Shown: piece after piece, positions 21,556 through 34,000 of the stretch | How the letters are laid out: the number at the start of each line of letters is the position of its first letter | Position numbering within the stretch: the stretch's first letter is position 1 | Source: Dendrolimus kikuchii | Lineage: Eukaryota; Arthropoda; Insecta; Lepidoptera; Lasiocampidae | Assembly: GCA_019925095.2 (NCBI GenBank) | Contig: CM034398.1 | Span: 10,307,001 to 10,371,000, forward strand | Direction of reading: 5' to 3' | DNA: 64,000 bases | Made by a program: the position numbers and the translations under genes | The notes under the pieces: model-generated | What the model was told of the DNA's origin: nothing | Databases searched by the model: none | Seen by the model: the letters and a program-made list of their open reading frames with translations, nothing else

Positions 21556-24304
21556 ACCTCACCTGCCCGCGGTACCCCCTGCGGTCAGCAAACGAGGCTC
21601 TGGCGACCGATCGATGGCGGTATAACCATCGCAAGAAAGCCGGCCTATAGAAATCCCCAGGTCGGAGACGGGCAGCAGCGTCTCCGGTGCAAATAGACCG
21701 GCACTGCGGTTACCAACCCGCATGCCAAGCGTGGTAACTATGGCATTTAACCCCCAATGAAAAAGCACCACAGAAAATGGCCCTCAGTTCCCGGTGACCC
21801 CGCTATTCCCGGCTACGGCAGCGGTCGCGGTAACGGCGGGGTGGAGGGTGCTAACAGTCTCCGGGTTACGGGAGGCTGCCAACTCACAAAATTGACCTTG
21901 GCGACGTATAACGGACGGACGATTAGGCTGGACAGTCACCTCACAGAACTGGAAGTAGAGCTAAGTCGAATTAACTGGCACATCCTAGGGTTATCAGAAG
22001 TCCGAAGAGAGGGTGAGGATACGATAACCCTAGAGTCTGGTCACTTACTCTACTTCCGGGAAGGTGACAGGGCCTCCCAGGGTGGTGTCGGTTTTCTCGT
22101 GAACAAGACCCTCGTTAACAACGTTGTGGAAGTCAACAGTGTGTCGAACAGGGTAGCGTACCTAGTACTCAAACTCACCAACAGGTATTCCCTGAAGGTT
22201 GTACAGGTATATGCGCCGACCTCGGCACACTCTGACGAAGAGGTTGAGGCCATGTATGACGACATTACTAAAGCCATACATGGCACAACCTCCGCACACT
22301 ACAACGTTGTTATGGGGGACTTCAACGCCAAAGTGGGAGTACAAAAATGCGACGAACCGATAATCGGACCCTATGGATTGGGGCGCCGAAATCACAGGGG
22401 GCAAATGCTGGTCAACTTCCTAGAAATGCAGGGGCTCTTCTTGATGAATTCCTTCTACAAGAAGAAGCCCCAGAGGAGATGGACCTGGCAGAGCCCCGAC
22501 ACTGTGACGAGGAACGAGATAGATTTCATAATGGCGGATAAGAAGCATATATTTAGAGATGTCTCAGTGGTCAACAGGTTCAATACCGGTAGCGACCACC
22601 GACTTGTACGAGGCACTCTAAATATCAATTTTAAGGCTGAAAGACTCCGCCTGGTGAAATCTACTCTCCGACCCACGCCGCCCCAAATGATCCACGGGTC
22701 CGAACAGTTCCAGCTGGAACTTCGCAATCGGTTCGAATCGCTGGAAACCACAGGCGATGTTGACGAGATAACCGACAACGTGGTGAAGACGTTGCAGGAT
22801 TTGGGTCGTAGGCATTTTCCGCCTGTACGAAGAAACAGACGGTCCGAACTTTCTACCGAAACTCTGGATCTCATGAAGACGAGACGTGAAATGCCACCCG
22901 CTTTGTTTGCCTCGCCAGAGCATCGGGCCCTCTCCAAGAAAATAAGAAAACTTGTTAGGCGGGACCTCCGCTGCTCTAAAACGCGTGCCATTGAGGCGGC
23001 TATAGAGCAGAACAGGGGGTCCAAAGTTTTCTCAAGAAGCTTGGGGAGGAGCCACATTGCAAAGCTGAGGACAGCGGATGGCAGAGAGCTTACGTCTCGC
23101 TCTGAGATCCTGACGGAGGTAGAAAAGTTCTACGGGCTACTGTATTCTTCGCGGGCGAAGAAGCCTGCGACGCAAAGCAACGAAGATCCACGTGCGCCAC
23201 TCACGCGCCATTATACGGAGGACATCCCGGAGGTCGACGTGGACGAGATTAGTGCGGCTCTCGGGCAACTTAAAAATGGCAAGGCTCCGGGGGATGACGG
23301 AATTACAACTGAGCTCCTTAAGGCAGGAGGAATGCCAATCCTCAAGGCCTTGGTTGAGCTCTTCAATTCCGTTATCCACCGGGGCACTGTGCCGAAGGCG
23401 TGGAGCAGGAGTGTGGTGGTCTTGTTTTTCAAGAAGGGTGATAACACTCTCTTGAAAAACTATAGGCCAATCTCACTCTTGAGCCACGTCTATAAGTTGT
23501 TTTCGAGGGTCGTCACGAATCGTCTCGCCAGAAGACTTGATGAGTTCCAACCACCGGAGCAGGCCGGGTTTCGAAAAGGCTACAGCACCGTAGACCACAT
23601 CCATACTGTTCGGCAGATTATACAAAAGACCGAAGAGTATAATCAGCCGCTGTGTATGGCATTCGTGGACTACGAGAAAGCCTTCGACTCCATCGAAACT
23701 TGGGCTGTTCTGGAGTCTTTGCAAAGATGTCGTATTGATTGGCGATACATTGAGGTGCTGAGATGCCTGTATGACGCCGCAACGATGACCGTCCAGATAC
23801 AGGACCGGAGGGCGAAGCCTATACCCCTACATCGCGGGGTGAGACAGGGGGATGTGATTTCCCCGAAACTGTTCACCAACGCGATGGAGGATGTCTTCAA
23901 AACTCTGGACTGGGCTGGACGGGGCATTAACATCAACGGCGAGCGCATTTCTCACCTCCGTTTCGCCGACGATATCGTGGTCTTTGCAGAGACTTTGGAG
24001 GAACTTGCCGAAATGCTGGGCAGTTTAAATGAATCTTCCCGACGGGTCGGTCTCGGCATGAATTTGGACAAGACGAAAGTCATGTTCAATGAACACGTCA
24101 TGCCGAGACCGGTAAACGTCGATGGCGTCCCTCTGGAAGCTGTGCAGGAATATGTCTACCTTGGACAGAACATACAGGTCGGCAGGCACAACTTCGAGGG
24201 GGAAGCCAATAGGAGGATTCAGTTGGGCTGGGCAGCATTCGGTAAACTTCGTCAAGTCTTCTCATACGGCGCATACGTAAACCTGTCTGCGGTTTTTTTT
24301 TAAA
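21556..24304 (+). mobile_element. BovB/RTE-type LINE, 3'-truncated
   Basis: A GC-richer insertion in AT-rich intergenic DNA, with about 200 bp of 5' UTR-like sequence (21556-21756) before the long ORF. The element stops in a T-run at 24292-24302, losing the end of the polymerase, the 3' UTR and the tail. Ordinary target-primed insertion truncates the 5' end, so 3' loss is unusual. Confidence 0.85.
21757..24303 (+). CDS. LINE polyprotein: AP endonuclease and reverse transcriptase
   Basis: This is an 848-codon open frame with no internal stop. Residues about 45-290 form an AP-type endonuclease, with LGLSEVRREG, MGDFNAKVG (Asp 188) and the terminal GSDHRLVRG motif (Asp 280, His 281). Residues about 480-800 form a reverse transcriptase, with KNGKAPGDDGI, YRPISLL, AGFRKGYSTVDHI, FVDYEKAFDS, RGVRQGDVISPKLF and the catalytic FADD (Asp 738 and 739). 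The pattern is that of RTE/BovB elements, often annotated as craniofacial development protein 2-like. The C-terminal region after the thumb is missing and the frame runs out in a T-tract, so the protein would be incomplete. The first Met may lie downstream of the family start; the N-terminal 40 residues are low-complexity. Confidence 0.9.
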   Translation: MKKHHRKWPSVPGDPAIPGYGSGRGNGGVEGANSLRVTGGCQLTKLTLATYNGRTIRLDSHLTELEVELSRINWHILGLSEVRREGEDTITLESGHLLYFREGDRASQGGVGFLVNKTLVNNVVEVNSVSNRVAYLVLKLTNRYSLKVVQVYAPTSAHSDEEVEAMYDDITKAIHGTTSAHYNVVMGDFNAKVGVQKCDEPIIGPYGLGRRNHRGQMLVNFLEMQGLFLMNSFYKKKPQRRWTWQSPDTVTRNEIDFIMADKKHIFRDVSVVNRFNTGSDHRLVRGTLNINFKAERLRLVKSTLRPTPPQMIHGSEQFQLELRNRFESLETTGDVDEITDNVVKTLQDLGRRHFPPVRRNRRSELSTETLDLMKTRREMPPALFASPEHRALSKKIRKLVRRDLRCSKTRAIEAAIEQNRGSKVFSRSLGRSHIAKLRTADGRELTSRSEILTEVEKFYGLLYSSRAKKPATQSNEDPRAPLTRHYTEDIPEVDVDEISAALGQLKNGKAPGDDGITTELLKAGGMPILKALVELFNSVIHRGTVPKAWSRSVVVLFFKKGDNTLLKNYRPISLLSHVYKLFSRVVTNRLARRLDEFQPPEQAGFRKGYSTVDHIHTVRQIIQKTEEYNQPLCMAFVDYEKAFDSIETWAVLESLQRCRIDWRYIEVLRCLYDAATMTVQIQDRRAKPIPLHRGVRQGDVISPKLFTNAMEDVFKTLDWAGRGININGERISHLRFADDIVVFAETLEELAEMLGSLNESSRRVGLGMNLDKTKVMFNEHVMPRPVNVDGVPLEAVQEYVYLGQNIQVGRHNFEGEANRRIQLGWAAFGKLRQVFSYGAYVNLSAVFF

Positions 24305-26988
24305 TTTGCTGAGTAATGGAAAATTCAAATCTTGGTTTAGGCGCTTATGGATGTTAGTTTTGAGCTGTTTTCGCTAATCATATAGATTAGCGAAAATTAT
24401 TAATTGGTCTCATTTTGGTGATGTGCGCGAGATACCCAACTAAAGTTATTTATGACATGTTACTCGTGATCATTTAAAGTAATTTACAGTATACACATTT
24501 TTTTACCATAAAGGTTCAATTAATTAAAAAACAACGTAGCGTTAAGCGTGAAAGAAAAATGACATGTCTTCAATTTTAGTGGGCTGTTAAAGACTGGTTT
24601 ACGTTGGATTATAGATGTGAAAATGTAGGCGAAATTAAAGGCAAAGGAAGCCATATTGGAAAGGAAGTTATTGCAATGGTCACGTATAAAAATACTAATT
24701 ATTCTAAATGGGTAGTATTAGTTTCTAGTCACTGTAAATTAACATATTTTATGTCTTGAACATGGGCTATGATCTTATTACTCCTCGTATTATTTTTCCA
24801 AAATTATAATTAGGGGACAGAAATACCCACAAACTGGTTCGAACGCACGTTAATCGCGAACACCATTACAATAAAATAGAATGAAACAAGTTTTTTGATC
24901 CATTTATCATTTATTCAGTCCATTTAATATAAAATAGTACACAACATTCTAATAACTGTAGATTACGATTCTATAATCATTCAGGTCGAAGATTATTTAT
25001 TACGTCATTTACCTGTAGCCCCTTTAAAGTGGAAGACCCATGCCCAGCAGTGGGCCGTTTCCGAGTTACTATATTTACATGCAATAAAAATTACAGACAC
25101 AAACGGTCTTGCCATTCTGGTCTCTAACGTAACGAATAAGCTGCATCCGTTTGCTTAATTGCTGCAAGTATAAACTGCAAAGGAGTAACATGAAAAAAGT
25201 AATCCAATGATGTCAGTTTTGACTTGGTTTTACTTACAAAATAATCACCGACTTGTATGTTAGTGTTAGAAAATATTACTTTTAATGCATTAATAAGGTG
25301 TCATAAGAAAATAGATTTTCCAAATTATTAAATTTCTGTCTGGTAACACTTGCGCTGTAACGATGAGAAAAAAGGACATGTCAAGTTCCGACGGTGATAC
25401 CTTAGGATGATAACTAATAGCTTTAGTACCTAATTATTCTGAGCATGATACTCAAACAATATAACTAGTACGGGTAAATAGTATACAAATATATTAATTT
25501 CAAAGTCCATAACCTCCCAGTATTACTGAATCCTTAATAAAATCGCAAAAAGATACTACTTACTTATTATCAATCACCATTTCTTTTTAAAATGTATAAA
25601 TACGTATATCGAATACTAGTGGAGTAGATATTCTTCATATATTCATAATTATCTTGTGGCGGTCATATGTGCAAACCACCACTTTTAGGTTGACAACATT
25701 CTCTATAGACTGGCAACACTATAAGCCAGCCAGAGAGGGTAATAAGATAAGCAACGAGACACAACGCATGTGTACAAATTTGTCTTCCTTACGTGTAATT
25801 ACTAATGTAAAGTAAAGTGTTAAATACAGATTCACACAAATAAAAGTCTTTAATCTTATTATCTTAATAGTTGCACTGCAGGAGCAGAGCGGACAAGTTT
25901 GGCTCCGACTTGATTATATATTATAATAATCTCTTGCGTCATTATTTCTTAGTTAAGACTAATGTTGTCTTCTGGAATACCAGAATCTAAAATAGGTACG
26001 TTACATAATTTCAATAGACACAACTTATTTATAATAATATTATAGGGAATGTTGCACTGCAAAAGCGGAGCTGAAAAATTTGGCATCGAGTATAATACGT
26101 AATAATGTCTCATTAATAACATTAATTTTCTGAAGTGCTAGAAACTTCAGTGCAGCCAATTTATTTTTTATGGCACGCATAAAGATATACTTTACGCTTT
26201 ACAAAATTACATATGTCATCTTAGGATAAAAACAATGTATATATACCAATATAATAACTTATTGAGCAAAAATCACATCTCTTTTTCAAATGATCGGTTC
26301 GTACTCTAGCTTCAGTAGTCTGCATAAATTCATATTGCAACAGCCCGACCACGACCTGTTCGCTATGTGCGACAGTTAAGACGACGCAAGAAAAACAAAA
26401 GTATTAAGTTGCATGAAACATACAACAAGTAATCGCACTCAGCACCAAGACCTTTTTGAGTAGTGCTCATAGGGAAAACGAATGCATGCCAATAAAATAA
26501 TAACACAAAAATAAGATGAGTGGGCGAAGCCAAAAATTTATCTGCGATAGACTAATAACAGGGACGCAGATAATTAGATGTCAGGAAAGGTTTTAGTCGG
26601 TTGAAGTCCAACTCGTAGTCCATGAGTATTTCCCCTGAAAAAAAAAGCATCAACCTCTGTCGCGTTGCTCAGCGCTAAGCTCAAGGTCGTGGCCGGGTCG
26701 TAAGCTCATGGTTAACTAACTAAACTATTAACATTACAAAGTATGTACGAGAAAAACCACACCAAAATTTTAGTTTAGTTGCTAACACTACCAAAACACG
26801 TGGAATCTAATCCTGACCAGGGATCATGCATCGTTTTAGCCGTTTTTCTAACGCAAAGTACATATTACAATTACTATGCACTGAAATTGAAGAAAAATAT
26901 CGTGAAAAACCTACCAACCAGGCTTCGAGGATATACTTTTTCCGTAAAATTGGAGGCCCAAAATCCCCAATAGTTAATTCTGGTAGTA
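24305..26988. other. Intergenic DNA with minor repeats
   Basis: No genes are supported. Near 25030 there is a scrap (cccatgcccagcagtgggcc) of the SINE seen at 2551. Two similar blocks (ttgcactgcaggagcagagc at 25872 and ttgcactgcaaaagcggagc at 26051) suggest an old duplication. An inverted pair around the motif gaccacgacct/aggtcgtggcc lies at 26345 and 26685. Confidence 0.5.
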
Positions 26989-29164
26989 CAGATAAATTAG
27001 CTTCGAGAAGTTTTTGCGTTTGTAGTAGTGTACTGTCAGCACACAAATAAATAAACTATACTTTTTCCATTTCTTTATTTTCTCGATGACAGTTCTAATT
27101 TGATAGTTGTAGTGTTGTGACCGAATAAGTAATGATATCGATCATATATATTTATTATGTTTTGAACAAAGACAAATGCAACAAAAACATTCAAATATGT
27201 TTTTTCAAGCTGGGAACACTTAATGGCCCACCGCCATTTTGTGTTTGTTTTAATCTGTCACTTGCAACAAGACGGTCGTGCTATATAGTCACTACATTTC
27301 TTTTCGCTGAGTTTTTTCACATTATCCATATGTTACGTTGTGTATTTTGTGTTCCCCCGTGTTGATTGCTGCCCAGCTGTCAAATATCAAAATGCCTAAA
27401 GGATCTGTTCTGAAAAGGCAGGGCGAGAGAACTGGTGATCAAGGTTCGTAATTACTTTGAAGCAGAGTATCAAATGGTGGCCCGCTATTACCACTGTCGC
27501 AAGTGCGAGAGCGTGTTGCGGCCGCATTAGGAATTAGTGGACCTACTGTTTCAAAAATTACTACCGAAGCTTACGGTACAAGCGGCATGCAGGAAAATAA
27601 GCTTCTTACACCGAAGAAAAAACGCCAACCACGTCGTGTGACATCGGTTGACAACTTCGACGCTTACGCTATTCGCCGTCATCTTGCGCAAAGAAATTCC
27701 AACACTTAAAAAACTTGTTGTTTCTTTACGTGAATGTGGTTTGTTCCATGGCCAAAAATCGTCATTAAGCTTGGTTTTGAAAGAAATTGGATTTTCTTAT
27801 AAAAAAATCGGACAAACGTAAAATATTGATGGAGCGTCATGACGTTGCTATGGCTCGCTGCGAATTTTTAATCGAAGCCAAAAAGATATCAGATTGGTCA
27901 AATGTTATTTTCACTGACGAGACTTGGTTAAATGCAAACCACACAGTATCTAAGAACTGGATTGACGACACCGCCGCTTCCACTAGTTCAGTGCCAATGG
28001 GAAAAGGTGAACGCCTTATCATATGCCATGCAGGGTCTACAAAAGGATTCGTGTCAGATGCTTTACTGGCCTTTAAATCCAAGAAGACAGTGGACTACCA
28101 CGAAGAAATGAACGCGGAGATTTACGAAGGATGGTTTAAAGAAATGGTGCAATCTCTGGAAGAACCGTCGATAATTATTATGGACAACGCTACGTATCAC
28201 TCCAAACAAATTGATGAAATGCCGACGCAGGCCAATAAAAAACAAGAGATAATTGACTGGCTCCAACGTCATGGCGAAAATGTGGATAATACTTTATTAA
28301 AAGTACAATTAGTGAATATTTTAAAATGGAAAAAAAAGCCTCCCTAAAAGATATATTACCCACGAAATAGCTGCCGAATGTGGTCATTGGGTTCTTCGAC
28401 TTCCGCAGTATCATTGCCAGTACAATGCTATAGAACTAATATTGGCACAAATCAAAGGACAAGCCTCCCTCGAAACAATACCCATCCCCCTTTTACGGCA
28501 AACAAGATGTTAGATTTATTAAAAAATGCATGTGCGGAAGTAACCGCCGAACACTGGGAAAAATTGTGAGAAGAACCCAAAACATTATAGCGTCGGATTG
28601 GGAAATTCATGTGGCATTCGATAATATAGCAGTACAGGAACTTATAATAAATATTGGGGAGAGCTCATCGAGTGACAGTGACGATTCATCAGATTTTGAT
28701 TAAAATAAATAAATAAAGAATCAACATAATAAAATTACATTTTGTAATGAAATGTAATATTACTTAATAAATTTGTCCAAACATATCCGGCAATAGTTTA
28801 GTTTCTTACACTTTGTAAAAAAATCTCGGGTCTGTTATTATCGTGTTACGTTTATCGATAGCTCCATCCCTATCAGTTTCTCCGACTTTGCTATGACCTT
28901 GTACGTGCGTAAGAGTCATATTTTTATTAATTAATGTATACATAATGTAAAAAAGACGCTCGTTCAAGTTTGCATAGGTGCTGTCATCGTGAAAATAAAG
29001 AAATGGAAATAGTATAATACTATTTATATATTTTAATTTGGCAGGTGTTTAATATGAAGCTAATAATATTAAACATATTTTTTAAACTAAATTTCAAGTT
29101 TAGAAGTCCTTTAAATATCAAATACTTCTACAAACGCAAAAACGTCTCGAAGCTAATTTACCTT
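26989..29164 (+). mobile_element. DDE (IS630/Tc1/mariner-type) transposon, ~2.2 kb
   Basis: Inverted ends AAATTAGCTTCGAGA(A/C)G followed by TTTTTGCGTTTGTAG lie at 26993 and, inverted, at 29130-29160. The left end starts CAGATAAATT after TA; the right end has decayed (CCTTTT instead of CCTGTA). A broken DDE transposase gene lies between them. The two ends differ in their inner sequence, and both are shared with the 439-bp MITE at 19206-19644. The element ends about 150 bp past the MBOAT7 stop codon and so forms part of its downstream flank. Confidence 0.88.
27392..28703 (+). pseudogene. DDE_3-type transposase with D-E spacing of ~82
   Basis: Starts MPKGSVLKRQ at 27392. A helix-turn-helix follows (VRERVAAALGISGPTVSKI, 27500-27560), then a linker RRHLAQR. 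The catalytic domain begins about 27787, with the first Asp in FTDETWLNANH and the second in IIIMDNATYHS (28183). The third residue, Glu, is in YNAIELILAQIKGQ (28433). The distance from Asp to Glu is 250 nt including one frame slip, which corresponds to 82 intervening residues. The protein ends in a Ser/Asp-rich tail at 28700. At least four frame breaks (about 27475, 27710, 28340 and 28560) make it a pseudogene. The spacing agrees with the DD82E group of Tc1/mariner-related elements; that name comes from general knowledge. Confidence 0.85.
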
Positions 29165-29311
29165 TTCATTTTTACTAAAAATATATATGAATTAATTAAA
29201 AACTACCTCTATTTCCAGATAAAAGTAATTCGAAATCTCCATAATATCGTTAAAATCACAGTGTTGTCTTCATTTCAATATAATAATGTCCTTTATAACA
29301 ATCATTAAATA

Positions 29312-31055
29312 TCATTGAGTCTTTTCGTTTTTTTCCCTAATGTTGCCAACATTTGAATCAGCATCTTTCTTTAGCCGATTGATTTTGTGAACTTGTTTCA
29401 ATATGTAACCAAGTATCAAGAAAACCAACCAAACTCCGTACCAATAGTGATGCATAGATGAATAATAGATCCAAATACGGTCGAAGGTCAAGAGAAGAAA
29501 TGCAACGGCCTGATACGATTTTGAATGAGATCTTAGGAACCACATGATGAAACCAATTATCTTCTTTTTCTGAAAGAGAACATTAAATAACGAAATCACT
29601 GTCTTAATTTTTTCAAGAAATACAAATACCAGTTTATTCATAGTCACGTAATTAAAAAAAGACTTAAAAGAAGTTTAAAGAAATGCTATGTATGTTAGAA
29701 CATATTACAAAAAATTCTAAATGTGTGCTAGGACACATAGCAGAAGTGAAACTTCAACGGACAAGTGGAAAATCAAATGGCAACGGATAAGTGGCAAAAC
29801 GAATCACAACAAAATTTTAACTTGATGTTTTACGGGCAGAGTGTTAATGTACTTGTCCAATTTGAAAACCTGCCCGTAAAACTTCAAGTTAAAATGTTGT
29901 TTGCCATTGAAGTGGATCCCGGGATGGTTTAGATTCACGATAGGACCCGGTAGGTGGCGCCGCTGAACATTACTTTAACGGTGGGACCGATTTTGATGAA
30001 ATTTTTTGTGTTTTTTTAAGTAGATTCGAGAATGGTTTAGATTAACAATTGGTCCCGGTTGATGGCATTACAATCGATTTCTAGATTTTTATTTTTTAAG
30101 GACAAGACAATGTCTGCCGGGTACAGCTAGTATTATTATAGATACAAAGGTATTAAAAGGGTTGTTTCCTAACATCAGTTCAAATAATAAAATTATCAAG
30201 AATAACAGTTCTTGTAACTCTATAGCTCTTTTTATATTTAAAATAAAACAAAGATGTCTTGTTTAATACACCGAATTTGGAATTATTCAGTATCCTATGC
30301 AAGCACAATAAGTAAACATTTTTAACCCAAACTAAAAATCTTATTAGCGAATATAGGTACCCAGATTTCGACCTGGGATGCTTTTCATACCAGAATTTTG
30401 GGTCGGTTAGGAGAAAGGCCTCATATTTACTTGAGCAAGATCTTAACAACTATATAATAACTATTAAGTTAAATAAGATTCTTACTGTTCCTGTTGCATC
30501 TTTATAATAGAGTTTGTAGTAAATATCTTCAGCCATCAAGTAGAAGGGACAGAAATATATGCAGAAGAAATATCCTGCGTGGTAACCATGCCAGATCACT
30601 GATACAAAGAAAGCTGCGTGAATCCTAAAAATGCAATTATATGACATTAGAAAGAATATAATTAATATTGCCACATTTATCTAAATTGAAATTGATCTAA
30701 CTGAACTATGAAGTAAAAATTTTGAATAAAAGCCAAGGTTGCAGGTTGCATTTCTATCCGTGCAGGAACGGAGAAAGAATACAATTTCCTGCGGCCGGGC
30801 GGCCTGTCGTAAGAGGCGACTTAACAACCCACAGCCAGATGGTAGGGCATTCGCCCGGCTGGATGGCTTCCACCCCTGGTCTAAAGTATGTCGCCATAAC
30901 AACCTTGAGTTGTGTTCCGGCATTAGTGACCAGGTTCCAGTTTCCCTTAAGAGAGCAGCAGCGCATTTGCAGCAACTTGGTGTTGCAAATGTCCATAGGC
31001 GATGGTAACCGCTTTCCATCAAGTGGGCCGTCTGCCTGTCTGCTGATCTCCTGCA

Positions 31056-31089
<34 letters not shown>

Positions 31090-34000
31090 GTAGTTTAAAC
31101 GCTTAATGAAAACTGATCTAAACCAAATCTGTTAGGTAGTTTTTGAGATATGAAGGTATTTTCGATTAAATGCTTTGTTACGGATTCATAGCCAAATAAG
31201 AACAGTGGATATCCATTGCCTTGTATGGAACTCTTCAACATAATTGGTCCTACTTGGCCGATTTTTATTTTATTCAATTACAATTTCATAACAGTCTTAT
31301 CACTATAGCTGACTAATAACTCTTCCATGTCCTTAATGCGAATTTCCACAAAGGACACTTGAAAATAAATAAGTGTAGATTCTCTTTGCAAATCTGGTTC
31401 ATTATGCAAACAGCCCTAGTCAAAAGTAAAATTTTTTAAAGCATACAGATTGTTAGATCAATCTTAAAGTTCCAAGTCTTCTGTTCAATGCAAATAAATA
31501 AAAAGACAAAACTCACTTCAATGGTTTGATAGGGAACCTTTTGTAAACAACCATAGCGACCCAATATTGCACAGCTTTATTCCAAACTTTCATCGAATCT
31601 CGAAGTGTAACAACCGTTTCAGATCCCCACATGTCCACAGATTCTACTGTATTGAAATCATACTGGGTTCTCTTTGCCTCATCATCAGACCTGAAACAGT
31701 TTAGGAATATATTGTACTGATTTTACTGTTATTCTGATGTAATAATATAAAATTGTTACTGTTTCATATTATCTTCCTTTTTTTTATAATACAAATATAA
31801 ATTCGTTTTCTGAGTTTTCTTTAAATAAGGGCAAAAAAGAATCATCGCGGTCTAAAAAGATCTTGAGGGATTAGGACCACATAGAAGCTATTAAGGCGCT
31901 ACTAAAAACACAAATAAAATGTCCAAAAGAAATAATATCAACCTTTGATTATGAATATTTCTATAAATATTAATTGAAACTTTAAAATAACATTTTAAAT
32001 GTATTTATATGCCAAAAAATATTAATAACTGAAGAATTTAACCTCACGCTCACAGGTATTTTATGCCAGGATCGACGAATAAGAAAGGAAAAGACATACT
32101 GTGCCAACTACAATTATTAAAAAAAATGTATGCTGGGACATGTTGTAGAAGCGAAACTTCAACGAACAAGTAGCAAAACGAATCACAACAATATTTTAAC
32201 TTGAAATTTTACGGTCAGATTATTAATGTAGGTACTTGTCCAATTTTAAAACCTACCTCTAAAACTTCATGTTAAAATTTTCGAACAATTCGTTTTTCCA
32301 CTTGTCCGCTGAAGTTTCACTTCTACAATGTGTCCCGGCACACATTTCGATTTATCGTAGGTTTGCTGCAATTTATGATTTGGTTAGGTTAGGTTAACAA
32401 AAAAACTGTATTCGATCCGGAACCAAAAAAAACATCCAGTCTACTCTAAAATTATGCCGCCTCTAACTACGTGAAATAACTTCTACCCCCTCCACGCAGC
32501 TGTAACGCTTTTTCGTGACAGAAAAAATCCTAATACCTCCGTCTATATAGAAGTTTCACTTCAAAAAACATAGATGCCTTTTCTATCACTTTGTTATCTA
32601 AAGATTCAGAGTAACCTATGGTTCTATAACAATCTACCAAAGAAATAATGCCTATCATTACTTGTAACACAAAACCGTCATCGCTATAATGTTTTGAATA
32701 TATTGAACAATAGAAATGTAGATCATAAAATGAGGAGGAAATTGTATGAGAAAATGTACAACTCCATTTTAATAAATGTGGCCATACTAACATTTCCTTC
32801 AATGATAAGTATCCCACAGTGGGTCCATGGCCTGATTTATTTCTGCCTTTTACTGGATATGCTCCAAAACCTACTGATGTGCAAACACTCTCAGCCAATG
32901 TCATACCAGAATAAATGCGCTGGCGAAATGCAGCAAATAGTGCCCAGGGATACAACATTCTGTATACAAAATGTCTGTTGTTGTGTTCTTCACTGAGTAC
33001 ATACTAAAATAAATGAAACAATGTTAGTATTAGACAGCTGCTGTGCATCTCAACTAAAGTTGGGCATCCCTGTCTTTAGTAATCTGTTGATTCAGTTGCT
33101 TTTTCATGGGCACATTCCATGTAGTTTTCTATTCCGCAGCCAAGAATTATAATATATTATACCTTTTTTTTTAAATATATCCCTAAATGTACAAAATTAG
33201 ATTTAAAAAAAATTATGAGTTCCCAAGGTTGGGAAGCATAAACAAGGTTGAAACAAAGTCACTCTCATAAGGGGTGTTGTTGTTGATAGGTGTAAATGGT
33301 TTGACAAAAATTTTATATCTTATATTAATATATAAAGCTAAAGAGTTTGTTTGTTTGATTGAACGCGCTAATCTCAGGAACTACTGGTCTGATTTGAAAA
33401 TTTATTTCAGTGTTAGATAGCATATTTATCTAGGAAGGCTATAGGCTATATATTATACGCTAAGACCAATAGGAGCGGAGCACCAATAAAGAATGTTTCA
33501 AAATCGGGGGGGTTTTGAAAACAAATTCCACACGGACGACGTCATGGGCACAGCTAGTCAAAAATATTTTTAAACTGCGAAATTAGTGGATATAAAAGTG
33601 AAAGTAAAGATACACCATAAAGTGTTAGTTGAATTCTGTGATAAATAACATAATGAGTCAGAGCATCGAAGAAAAAGACAGTACCATATCATCAGTTATT
33701 ACACGTATTTCCCAGTTGGCTCTTGTCAGTATAATTATTATTAAACTTTATAGAGCCAGATGCACCATGCACACACACTTAGCAATTGTTATACATATAT
33801 CATGATGACCCCAAATAAGAGGGAAAATATGAAAATACAAAAAGAGTAATCTAAAATAAGTATAAGTAAAACTTGAAAAAGTCATCTATGACTATGTGCA
33901 ATAAACTTCATTAAATTAAAAATATTATTTAGTTTTTATGTTATATGAGGAGGAATAAAAGTCATGTGACAAAGGGAAGGACTACAAGATTTGATGTGTA

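Noticed and set aside
22050..24328. Many minus-strand open frames of 76-200 codons
   Set aside because: Shadows of the GC-rich LINE ORF on the plus strand.
32530..32958. 142-codon minus-strand frame as a single exon
   Set aside because: The MBOAT7 homology ends at GYLSLKE. A donor at 32791 that joins in phase to the exon at 31690 explains it; the rest is intron.
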